Shown here: positions 49,501 through 61,700 of the stretch, in pieces
Layout of the letters: every line of letters starts with the position of its first letter
Position numbering within the stretch: position 1 is the stretch's first letter
From: Aulostomus chinensis
Lineage: Eukaryota; Chordata; Actinopteri; Syngnathiformes; Aulostomidae
Length of the DNA stretch: 64,000 nucleotides
Reading direction: 5' to 3'
Assembly: GCA_037954235.1 (NCBI GenBank)
Contig: JBBMOA010000014.1
Span: 26,391,273-26,455,272 of the forward strand
Made by a program: the position numbers and the translations under genes
The notes under the pieces: generated by a model
What the model saw: the letters and a program-made list of their open reading frames with translations, nothing else
Told to the model about the DNA's origin: nothing
The model's database searches: none

Positions 49501-52500
49501 CAATACTGTCAAATAATAAATTGCATCATGTTTTTATCTTGGTGTCAGACAGTGTCAAGTACCTAGTTTTCATCGAAGCATTGCTGTTTTTTCACATAGC
49601 TGTTTTTTTTTTTTTTTCTCAAGATAACCACTCACCAAAACGGCAAGTTGCACACTATATTTCACTCCAGAGGAGCAAAGTATGATCCTTCACAAATATG
49701 AGGATCAGAAATCCATAATGCAAACTAGTGGTCACACAGTTGCTGTGGCCAAAGCAGGAAGGAGAGCTGGCAACAAATGGTAGACTATGAATGTACAAAT
49801 TAATGGTCTTTTTGGTATCACTGTTCCATCATTTAAGCACAAGTAGATTCAACTACAGTAATCACATTTGATTGCTGTTGAATGAATGGGTGGCGTAGAT
49901 TATGGCTATGAATCAACATAAGTGCCACTATTTCAGCTACAGCTGGGTCTTAATACATAAATGTGCCAGCTGCGCAAACACAGTAGAGATACATTGTCTC
50001 ACTGGCTATATACTATAGACTTCCACTATGTGATTAATCCTCTTAGCAGAAAAATCTATATTGTTCACAGAAGTGCTCATCAGCAAAGACCAAGGGGGTT
50101 TTTCTGTCTCGAAGAACCCTGGAACTACCGAGAGACTCGATCGCAGGCAAGATCCTAGGATAGTATGTTTGCTGATTAAGTCATATGGGACAATATGAAA
50201 TCTTTCTCTCACCATCACACAGTGTGATACCTAATAAATTGTGCTATCACACAGTTTGTTTAGAAGAGCGCTCTTTGTCTGTATCATTAACAATTTGGTG
50301 GCAGCAGCTTTGGTCAAGAAGTGGAACAGCCCTCTCACTAATATCTCAGACTATTAACCAGTAGTTAACGTGTAACTCTTTCCCTCTGATCACAGTAAGC
50401 TGTATTTTAAATGAATATGAATGGTTTACGCTGCACGTGCTTAGAGGACCATCAGAATGGTCTCTGAACAATCCTCCAGGCAGGTTTACGCTGCACCTCC
50501 AGCTCAAGCTGAGTTGAACCTGTGCACAATCTGACACCTGACATGACATTGGATCATAGCCTCAGCTCACGTCCACTTTGACAAACGCCAAGATTTCAGA
50601 GGAAATGATTGCACACCGAACGTATACCCATTCCCTATCATAAATGAGGGCCAATGTGTGTTTACTTTTGATCTGTTGCCCACGGTTTAGCTTGAGTTTC
50701 GGCACTCCAAAGAAAAAAGTTTGGGCAGCCTTGTGCTAGAGATGACTTGAATTTTCTTTCAAAATTTCAGAGCTTGCAAGCCTGTTTTTCCAGACCTGGA
50801 AATCTCAAAAAGCAGCAAATCCTTACTTTTCAGAGTTAGGAACCAGCAAATTTTTAATCTTTTTAAAAAAAATGTTGTTGTTTTTTTACTGACGGGAATT
50901 AGCATGTACCTAAATTGTCAGCAGGTAATTGTCTTTTAATAGATTAATTGTCGTAGCTCTAACTTTGATATGTTCTCTGCTGTTAGGTATTACTACAGGT
51001 GGTCTACACTGCTGTCACTTCCTGAAGTGTCTCTTTGTGGTAGCTTGAAAATTCTGAGTGGTTTAGGCTGTAGCTGGTGGAAGTGTAATAGTCGTTGCGG
51101 TGCATTAATCGAAAGGAAAGTGTAATCTCAAAAGGTGTAAAAAGCCTGCGTCTCATTAACCTTCGGAGCCTCTCCCCTGCAGTCAGATATATACAGCAGA
51201 GGGGAGCATGCGCCAGGCTGTCCCAGACTTGCAGGACGCTGAGCCAGAAAATACCCAGTGTGCCCCAGATGCCACACATCTGCATAGTCCCGCTGACTCA
51301 GGTAAACAGATCAACATGCTTCTCCTTGGGAGTTTTATTTTGGTTTGTATGACCTTTCAACCTCATCTCCATTCCACATTCTTCACACGTTGTAATCCTC
51401 ACCATAATCCACTTTAGAGCTAATCGCATTTGTGTCTCACACAGAAGACACGCATTTGTGGTCAGTATGAACAATTCAAGATGAAATTTGTCATATGTTT
51501 TTAAGATATTCACAGTATTCACAGTTTGTGTTGTTAATAGCTACGCACACTCAATCTTTCTCTTAATCACAGTCCTCCTCCTTGCTGTCAATCTCACTCT
51601 CTCCAGATACGGTTCTTGAACCAGCGTCAGGCCTTGGAGCTGACCTGATGCATCTCTACCAGAGCAGAGAGCTGAGTGACATCACCATCCAAGTGGCGGA
51701 GCAGTTCTTCTCCTGCCACAGGTTCAGATTCTTTATTTTGCCTCTCACACCTCTGTGTCAAAACATCTTGAATATAATTGCACCATATTCCAACTCTTTT
51801 AAAAAAGGAATCTTGTTTATTTCAGTCACATTAACCAGATGTAACACTCTACACCTGAGTTCAGACATCTGCTGCTGACTTATGGAGCAGCAGTGGGTGG
51901 CCATTCAGTGATGCAGAGGCAGGAGTACAGCTAGTAACCATGGAGACCAGTTTCTCCCAGCTTACGCTCAGGGGATCAGCCAGCCAGTCAGAGAAGAAGC
52001 TGGATTTTTTTTGGGGGGGGGGGGGTGCTTCACTGCAGTGGTCTGTGTGATGGCTTATAGTGGTAGTTGCTGCGATAACCACCCAAATGCCACGGCCCAG
52101 TCCCATAGTCCCACACACTTATATATCAGTCTCTAATGGGTGGCTCCCAGTGCTGGAGCAGGGTGTGGAAAGATTCTCACTCCATTTGCTGAAAAATAAG
52201 TCACAAGAAAATTTTTCATTTCAGTTGATATCGATATGACCTCTTTTAATAGATCAGGAGAAAAAAACTCTGGTAACCTCTTGTCAGAGTGGTGGCTGAT
52301 CAATCTTCTTTTTATCCGTTTTTACTCACATTGGTTCTGTTGTTGTGTCGATAGTGCAATCCAACAACACACCTGTTAAATTATTGGCACTGTGCCTGTC
52401 ACTTGTAATGCACTCCAGTATCAGGAGATGGGATAGGCTGCTTGTGAGCCAGGGAAAGAGCAAACCTGTGGTTTTATGATGGTTTACATTCATTTAAATG

Positions 52501-55500
52501 AAGTTATCTATATTCTATTGAATAACTTCCTCCATGATGACATGACCAATGCAAGGACCTATTGCTTATTTTTTAATTGCCCAGGCTTACGGATGCAACC
52601 CAAATGTGAGGCAGGTTAGAGGGCAAATAACGACTGATCTCCATGACATTAAGTCTCTGGAATATATCTGCAAATGCGCTGGGGCTTACTGATGCATTTG
52701 TAGGGATAAACTGTCAACTACATCATTTAATATCTGGGGTGGAGGATATTTTTTCCTCCTGCCTCATACATATGTGCCAGCCGTGTTACCTGGTGAGGTT
52801 TTAAACAGGACAGTGCAGTTGTTTGTGGAGGGTTTGGGAACACTTGACCTGGTGCTGAATTAATTAACCAGATTAAACTGCAAAGGATCATGGATGCATA
52901 TTGATTTGATTAAATTATTTGTACGTATAATGGGAGACAAAAAAAGTGAAGTAAATTTCATGCATGGAGGGTTGCTTAACAACATGTGAAGCTATAGACA
53001 AAGAAATACAAAGATGTGGTGGTGGTGGTGGGGGGGGGGGTGTTCACGGCTCTCCTGGGCGTATATTTAACTTGGAGCTCATGGTGACTGACAGCAAAAC
53101 TGTTCAAGCATGCTCACTGACAAACTCAAGTGTATGGTCCAGTAGAGTTCACAGCTGTACTGTATGTTTGTTTACCCCCAGACACCTTCAGCTAAAAACA
53201 AAGAACAAAACTATAACCCCTCTGGTTCTGCACGCCTTCGTGGTAGCATAGAGCTCATCTTGCTTGTATAGTCAGGTGAACCAACTTGCTCACACTCATC
53301 TACGCTCCCTTATGGTTGCAGCAGAATTGAAATGTTCTATTAAGTGTGTCTTAGTTCAAATTAAAGCGTTGGTGGATGATTGATGGTACGGCTGGATAAA
53401 GAAGATACGGATTATGTCAGATTATAAATTTGTATATATACTTGAGAGTTTACGAACACATATTTTTAGGCAGTTTTCCGGTTTTTATTAGTTGGTTGAG
53501 AGGGTCACCACTGGAGAGTAAAAACAGCTTTTTGAACTCAAAACACCGGCTTTTGCATACCTGTAAGGTTTTACCCACTTTGTGGGTGAAGTATTGCTAA
53601 GCACACAAAAATGTGGCGGACAACATACAAGATATTTAAATGATGAGTGCATCGGATTTTTTAACTGACTGCTTGACTGGGTTTCTAGGGCAATTCTATG
53701 CGCACGGTCCCACTACTTCCGAGCCATGCTGAGCGGGAGTTGGATGGAGAGCTCCAGACAGTGCATCACTCTGCAAGGGTAAGATTGCTATATCAGCATC
53801 ATCATCCAGTGTTTCCCTGGGGTGGAGTTGCAGCAGCAGAACTGAAGCATGCACATGCAGGCGGTGTTGTTTTTTTCTATGTGTCCTGCTGGGAGGTTTT
53901 TATATGTCTGCTGGCTCAAGAAAGGCTCTTGTAGCCTTCAAATAAGACAAATAACATACATTTATCATTCTTCTTTAAGGGGAATCTTACTGAAAAAAAA
54001 TCAGTGACAGCCCATCGAGATCTCTGCAAGGGAGTTTGTCCGATGTCTTTCATATTGACAGTTTATTAAGACCTGTCCCCAGGAAGATAAATACAGTTTG
54101 TTATTGTGGAATAGAGTTGTGTGCAACACGTATTACCGATAACATGTAAATTTTAGCTCAGAAAATATCTTGAAATAGAAATAAATAAAGGCCCAGTGTG
54201 GAAACCCTGCTGTCGGCATAATACTTAACCTTTATTTTACCAGGAATATTCCCTTCAAATGTCAGAATCTCCTTTGTAAAGGAATCTGAGATGAGTATAA
54301 CTCACGTCAGTGTTGACATCTACCCAGGCCTCGTTGTTTATGTCATCGTGCTGATATTATCAGGGATATGCAGTGTCCTCAGCAAAAATAACATGACGTT
54401 GTCATCAGCAGATAAGCTGGATCAATATTGCTCCAGGCCTGTTCTAACAGTGCTTTATTTCATTCCTGAACAGCATGTGTGTCCGTAAATAATTTGTTAA
54501 TAATTCATGCTTTTGCAACAACAGAGGTTCTATGGAACACCAGGTTTCACTCTCAATGCCATGCTTCAACTCAACACACCCTAACAAACACACACTTCAA
54601 GTGGAAATGCATTTGGCTCATTCAGATTGCTACCAACCAAGGCTGTCCTGTCTCCTCAGAGAGGCACATAGATGTCATCTCATCCTAGCTCCCACCTACT
54701 GTACCTACTGCTCCTGCAGAGAAAAGGGAAGCCCGAACGCTGCTTGATATGTGGATATAATGTATACAGCTTTCAGTAGTTTGCAGCCTTCATGGGAAAA
54801 TATGCATATCTTAAAAAAAGGCATCTACCGCATACCTTTACTCATGTAGAGAGTGTTCAGGTGTGGTGTAATAACAGTTTTTTGCTCTCAGTTTAGGGCC
54901 AGAGGAGATGGAGGTCCTGCTCCAGTTCATGTATGGTGCCATTGTAGATCTGCCCTCCGGAGCCAGTGCCAGGTACTAAATGTGAGAAGTCTTTCCCCAA
55001 AATAGCATAGAAGCCCAGAAGACAAACTGACCTGCATTTGGTTGTTTTGTCCGATAGCCAGGTGGTGCTGGCAGCAGATATGCTGGGTTTGGAGGGGCTT
55101 AAAGATGTAGTGGAGATGATTCTGATCCGAGACTACTGCCGCTTCTTCCCCAAGGTCAGCGAGTGGATGCAATAAAGGATGGATTTCATAACTTGTCCAT
55201 GTAAAAGCAAACAAGTTTAAGATGTGCAGCATTTCAATTTTTCAACACAAACATGATCATCTGTAATGTTAGTTACTTGTTTTTTCATTTCTCTACACAA
55301 CTGTTGGCTTCTGTCCCATCTTACTCTGTACTTGTTATTCACTGTTTGTTTTCGTCACTCAAACAGCATTGTTGTCCATAATAACTGTTTACAGCCAATT
55401 GACGGGGTTCAGAGGACAGTCTTGGAGTGTCTGTCTCTCACACACGCCTTAGGTTTTCAAAATCTCCAAATGCAGTGTAAGAGGTGAGTGTTGCAACCTT

Positions 55501-58500
55501 TACATGAAAGGGTATAGAAAATAATCATGGGCTAGAAGTCAACCGAAGAATAATTCCATTTTAATTACAGTTCTTATTCTCAGGACTAGGTTGTAGTTGT
55601 TTTTGGGACACCCTGATCACTGGTGCCAACACGATGTGTTGTTTACTCTTTCAACAATATTTTTCAGTTGTTGTTTTTTTTGTCCCATCTAATTGCCATT
55701 GTTGCCAATTTAAAGTGACACCCAAAAAGTTTATTTTCAAGGACATTCATGTCTTGAGCTCACAAAGATGTTTTTCCACGGCTACATCACTTCTTTGTGA
55801 CTCCAGTATGCAGAAGAAGCTAGGCATGCATACTGAGGTTAAGTTAATGGTGACTGCTAAAAAACAGCCTACGTTCAGCAAAACCAAAACAAAAAACAAA
55901 AAAAATCACCAAAATTCCACACATGGACGAGATGATTCAGTTGAATGCGCCAGCTGGTCACACTCGGTACGGTGGACAAGTGATCAGCCTGAAGCAAACT
56001 AACATTTTGAGTTTTCCTGTTGTTGCTGTAGTTGGTTACAATAGCTGGCTCTTGTTGCATTCTGGAGTGATGCAGATGGGAAAAAAATGCCTTGATGAGC
56101 TCAAGAAACCTATTTGGTGGCATTTAAAAGGCAAAATACTCTTTTTGGCTGAAGGATCATTTTAAGTTACATCAGCACCCTATGTCAAGTAAGTAGCATG
56201 GAGCTTTATCGTTCAGTGTGATTTTAGGTGATGAAGGGTCATGTAAATGTAAGGAATGTGTAACTTAAGGTTTTACCACCTGTAATCAATCAAAAGCACA
56301 AGCGAGCATATCAGTCCCGGGTGATATTGAAGTGAAAACTATGCATTGAGCATATTTCGAGGTGTATTTCACAGTGCTGCTCATCCTTGAAGCATTTGTC
56401 ATTTCGAGTTTTTCTGTAGCTGATACCTCTGCAAGCGACCCATTACGTCACACTGCAGTGAGCAAGCAAGAAGTGTGTAAATGTAGGTCAGGGGGATAAG
56501 ACGTGTTGAGCGAAGCTGTGAGCTGATCTTAATTTGAAGTGGTGTGTGTTAGGGCAGGAATGGCCTTGCCACGTTGTCTCTGATGAGTCATGCGATTATG
56601 ACGGGGAACCGAGCTTTCCTTCTTTGTGCAGCAGTGCATTACTGACCCCGTCATCCTCCCTTGTTCTCTTGGTACCTCAAGCAAGTCTCTTAGGATCACA
56701 CTGTGGGGACTCTGACTGACATTCCTGAGAATCTAAGCTATCCTGTTATAAACATTAAAATGTGTGCCCTAGAACATTGACTGAAGGACTTGCGTACTTT
56801 CAGGTGGGTTGCTGAACATTTTGTGAAGACCTGGTGTGAGAGAAACTTCTCCCTCTTGTCCCCTGAGCTCCACCGAACCTGTCTAGCGGCTGTAACTGAA
56901 ACCATGGTGAGTCCTTCCCTTTCAAGCTCATCAACATTACCGTATTTATGTAATAGCACAAAATACCATCAAGTCCTTCTCCAGTGTTTTTCCACTGAAG
57001 GGAAATAGGGCCATGATCTAATAAAGGATGACCTTTATTAAATTCTCCTGCTAATTTAGGATTATGATGTGGATGTAGACATGGGAAATGATACAGGCTT
57101 GTTACTCATAATTGAGTCTCGGATCTTTGATCATTACACAGGAGGTGGTGTGCATCTGTGTGTAAAGCAAGACTTTTACTATTGTTCACTCCTGGTAAAT
57201 ACTGAGACTCAGCCAAGAACTACAATTGAGGGAATCCCTTCAATGATAAATATGTCCTGGATGGGAGTGATTTCATGTGAGATTATGCTTATTTGACTTT
57301 ATTTTGTTTGGTCAGCTAATAGATTATTCTATTCAGACTGTGCAGAATGCTGTAGCCATGCTCTGTAGCACTGAGCAGTTGATTGGCAGTCTCCCAGAAG
57401 TCAAGTGGGCTCAACAGGTCAGGACTCTAGCCACAGAGCTGCAGGAAGAGAGCCTGCATGTTATTGTCCACAACCTACCCAAAGTCGTCCACACTCAGGC
57501 CTTCCAGGAGCTCCGAAGGGTAAGACAGTGGTGTAGTCATGGTAATCCACCCTTCCTGACTGTATATGCATTGAGAGAGCTGTTTTTCTCAGTGTTTGTC
57601 TTGTCATTACAGAGGGAAGAGTTTACCCGAGAGCCCACCTTGTTGAAGAAACTCTGTTCAGCTGTCAAAGAAGGCGTGACTGTAAACAACTGCTGTGATC
57701 TCTTTGCTGCTGTGCACGACCTGTGTGGCGAGGATGTGGAGGATGACTCTCACCTGGAGCAGGCAGGATGAAAACCCTTCTTTACTAAACCTTTTGTCTC
57801 TTTCAGCAGAGAGACCACACTGTGACCATTATGCTGCATTTATACCTAATTTGTGTTGTGCTCTTTGAATTAATGTAATCTGTTTACATTAAATCTATCC
57901 TATTTAATGCCAATAGAGTTGTGGGTAACAGATGAAGTTTGAGCAAAAAAAAAAATGAAGTCACTGATTTTTTCTAATGTATTTCTAAATCAAGGAAGGA
58001 AGTGTATAAGGTGCTCTTCTGAAAAAAGTAGCAAGTTTCCCTTGAGTTCTATTTTCTTGTACTTTAGTCTAGACCAGTTGTTGGATATTTGCAGCCTACA
58101 GGCCACAACTGGAACCCCCGGCAATGACATTTGACCTGCTTGATTATTTTGATAACCTGACTTTTAAAATTAATTGCGTTATCATTTTAATTGTCTGCAA
58201 AAACACAGACATTTTGAGCTGAATTAAAAGCCTCTATTCTCAAAAGTGCTGAATGAAACTCAAAACATTGTGCAGCTTGGAATGGCCCACATACGAGTGT
58301 CGGATTTGAAATCCATCCGCTAGCGCGTCTGTGTGTTTGGTAGTGGACCCTGGATAAAGAGGGGCCTGTTTCATTGAGGTAATGACACCATCTGTCAACT
58401 TGTCAGTCGCTAGTTCCCCCACAACTGTCACCTTTATCAGTTTAAAACTTCTGTCTGTCACTGGCCTGTTGTGCTGCTTTTGGTAACCCACTGTTGACTT

Positions 58501-58732
58501 TATGTTGAGATGTGATGCCTCGAACTGGGATGCTGCTGCGCTGTGCAGAGCTGCTGCCAGTACTTGAATTTTGCACATTGGTGCTTCTGTGCTATGCTGA
58601 GAAACAGAGAGTCTGTATCGTTGCCCCTGTCTCTGTTCTGCTGTTAATATCCCAGCAATAAACACCAGGAGAAAATTGCCGGCTGCGCCACTCACTCTCT
58701 TATTAAGAGCTAATGTCTCTCACCCATCTGCT

Positions 58733-58778
<46 letters not shown>

Positions 58779-61700
58779 AATAAGACTGTAGTTCAGTAGG
58801 ACTCTAAAATATCACCGGTAGATATGAGTGGATGTGTTGATCCACACCATCCACTGCAACATTACACAAAATCTTAATCTCTGCATGATTCGAGTGACAA
58901 GTAACCATTTGGGATGAATATAGTTGTCTTTCCATTCTTCTTTGTATTCCTTATCTGTATCAACTTTGCTCTTCAGACTCTTTCAATAGTGACATTCTTC
59001 CTGTTAGCCACCAATGTTTAACATATTTACAAAAAAGACACGCTTTAACAGTCTTTTTCTCCAAAAAAATTCTAACTGGCCAGAGGACAAACTTAATTCC
59101 CGACTCCTGGTCTAAACCAATGGATCTGAGCTATTGTTGTGAACACAGCCGTGGTTTGACTTTATTTGAAATGTTGTCTGTCTGATGATGTATTTTCTTG
59201 TATCAGTTGCTCTTTATCAACAGGCAGAAGTATAATCCAATACAAGACCTGGCTAGGTCATTTTACACACTGGCAAAATCATGTAATGACAAGTATGACG
59301 TTCATCACATGGTACCCCAAAATACTTACCCGTAGCCTTTTTAACAAGATTAACAGAAAGCCCATAAATATATTGTTGCAGTTTTTCAGTAGAATCTGTA
59401 ATCAGATATACCAATGTAAAGATATGGAATCCAGAGTGAGCAGTAGGCAATGGGACATTTTTCAGTAGACTTTGGATTATTGCAAGTAATAAGCTGTGGC
59501 AAAGGGTTTAAGTGAACCATTCAAAAATCCCACTGTCTGTAAGATGAGTGAACCAGGCAGTCGACATTACTAACATTTTTTGAAGTTTTAGGAATCATTC
59601 CTGCGCCACTTTATTAAAAATTAATAAAAACACTGTTCATGTAGCATCCCTCAGTATATACAATTCATCGCCTCTCAGCTATAGATTAAATCACCTATAT
59701 TTAACAATACCTATGCTAAATGATACTGTATATGAGAATAAGACACAGTTGCCCTGTTAGTAACAGGAGCATCATCTATCCAGTCTCTCTAAAATGTGAC
59801 CAGGAGCAGTTGTGGTTATTAAGATACAGAAAAGACTTGATAATTATAGCAATTTGATTTTGAAGTTGCAGGTCTCTGTCATTTCTATCAAGTATATAGA
59901 AGAGGTTGTTGGTTCTGTAATGCTCGTGTGGTGACTCCAGAGGAAAGTGACCTGGCTGCACCAGTTACAGACTGTACAGTATAGCTGACTGGATTAGACT
60001 GAGGGAGAGTGTGACATGTGCCAGCGGCCTTCACTAATCTGGCTGCGTGAAAGGGTGTGAGGGGTAAATGCAGTGGAAGAGGTAGACATAGCTCCTCCCC
60101 CCTTCCAGCCCTGTTTTCATAATCAGGCGTGGAAAGGGGAGTATGGACATCAACCAGTGACATGACTGATTTCGTTCAAGGGAGCTCAAGTGGATTCTGC
60201 CTCAGAGACTTAGGGCGGCGGGCAGGGATAGAGACAAGGGAGGGAGGAGGGGTATTTGTTGCCATGGTGAAAGGTTTTTCAAGCAGCTGCTGATTCGCTC
60301 GTGCCCTTCTCCATTCTTCTCCTTTCCCTCTCTCTCCTCTGTTACCAGCAGCCATTCAGGCGAGAGATTTGTACGCTACGCGGGCGGCTGTGGACCTTTC
60401 TGCTTCAGACCTTTTATGCAGTCCGCCACACGCAGGGATGGGAGACCTTGTCATCCAAACACAAAGAGAGGATACTCGCAGGTAAATTAGCAACTGTAAA
60501 TCTGAGCTCTCTTTCTCTAATCAAACACAGGATGTTCATGCTGCAGTGTGTATGTGTAGACGCATGGGTTTTTTTTCTTCCAAGAAAACAGAGGCTCATT
60601 AGAAATGAACAGTATCCTTAAAAATGCCGCTGGCGGATAAACACTAAATGGATTCTTCCTAATTAGCTGCCTAGTCAAGTGCTAACCATTTTATTGTTTG
60701 GCCAGTCCTTTTTTTGAAGTATCTTTTCAGCTGTCATGGGTGGACGAGTGCACGCTAACACGGTAAATGCACCAGATGCGCCATGCTTGTTTCTAATGGG
60801 TGGGATTGAAAGGCTTAAATACTGTCGTTTGGAGTCTGCAGCATGATAGGACTCTGCCTCAAGTCCAAATAATATGATGCTTCCTTGCTGTTGAGCAAGT
60901 AATGTGTTGAAATGCACAGCATGAATAATTTATTGGGATGGTATCAGCGTGCGCCTGTTACTGGCACATTTCTTGTCGTTGAAATCAGATTCCAGGTCTC
61001 ACTTGCAAACATCAAGAATGCACCTTGGCCAATAAATGTCACCACAGTTTTTTATTAAGCCACATAGTCGGTATGAAATTGTCTGTGCGTGAAATAAAGA
61101 AGCAGTTCTGCTATGTTAGAAGTAGCTTCCCTTTTGCATGACTGACTGATCCATTTCATGTTTGTTTTTGTTATGGTCAGATGGTAGAGCCCTGGGTGTG
61201 GAAATGGGACTTTGTGAATGAAAAGAATGGCGTTTCAATCTCGCATAATGTGGGACTAAGGTAGTTAGCTGAGTGAAACTGGTACAGCCCTGTCATCTGT
61301 GTTATGAATAGATTTGAACATTATGTGTGGGAGTAAAAACATCAGTTGATTAATTGATGATTTGCCCTTCCCTTTATTTTGTTTCCACAGATGCTATCGA
61401 TAAAGGGGACAACCGAAGACTTGCCAAAAAGCCTGTATTCACAAGCTCACAGGTAATGTCATTTCTAACAGTGCTTCGACTTTTTAATTTTAGTCTTGTT
61501 TTTCTAATTTCTGACTAAAAGTCAGCTACTGATGGGATGTGTAGCTGTTTTTGCCCAGACAAACCTATGTAAATTACTGGCATCCCTATTTATGATTACA
61601 GCAGCTGGTGATCCAGTGCTATATATAGAAAAGAGATATAGAATGAAAAGAACAACAGAGCATTTCTAAACAGATTTGTAGCAAAGATAAGCCTGGCTGA

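Noticed and set aside
58240..58695. 151-codon minus-strand open frame in a btbd8 intron, possibly a hAT-like transposase scrap
   Set aside because: A few residues recall hAT-family proteins (PVTD then a helix), but no zinc finger, DDE or dimerisation signature is visible, so it is not listed as a gene or transposon.
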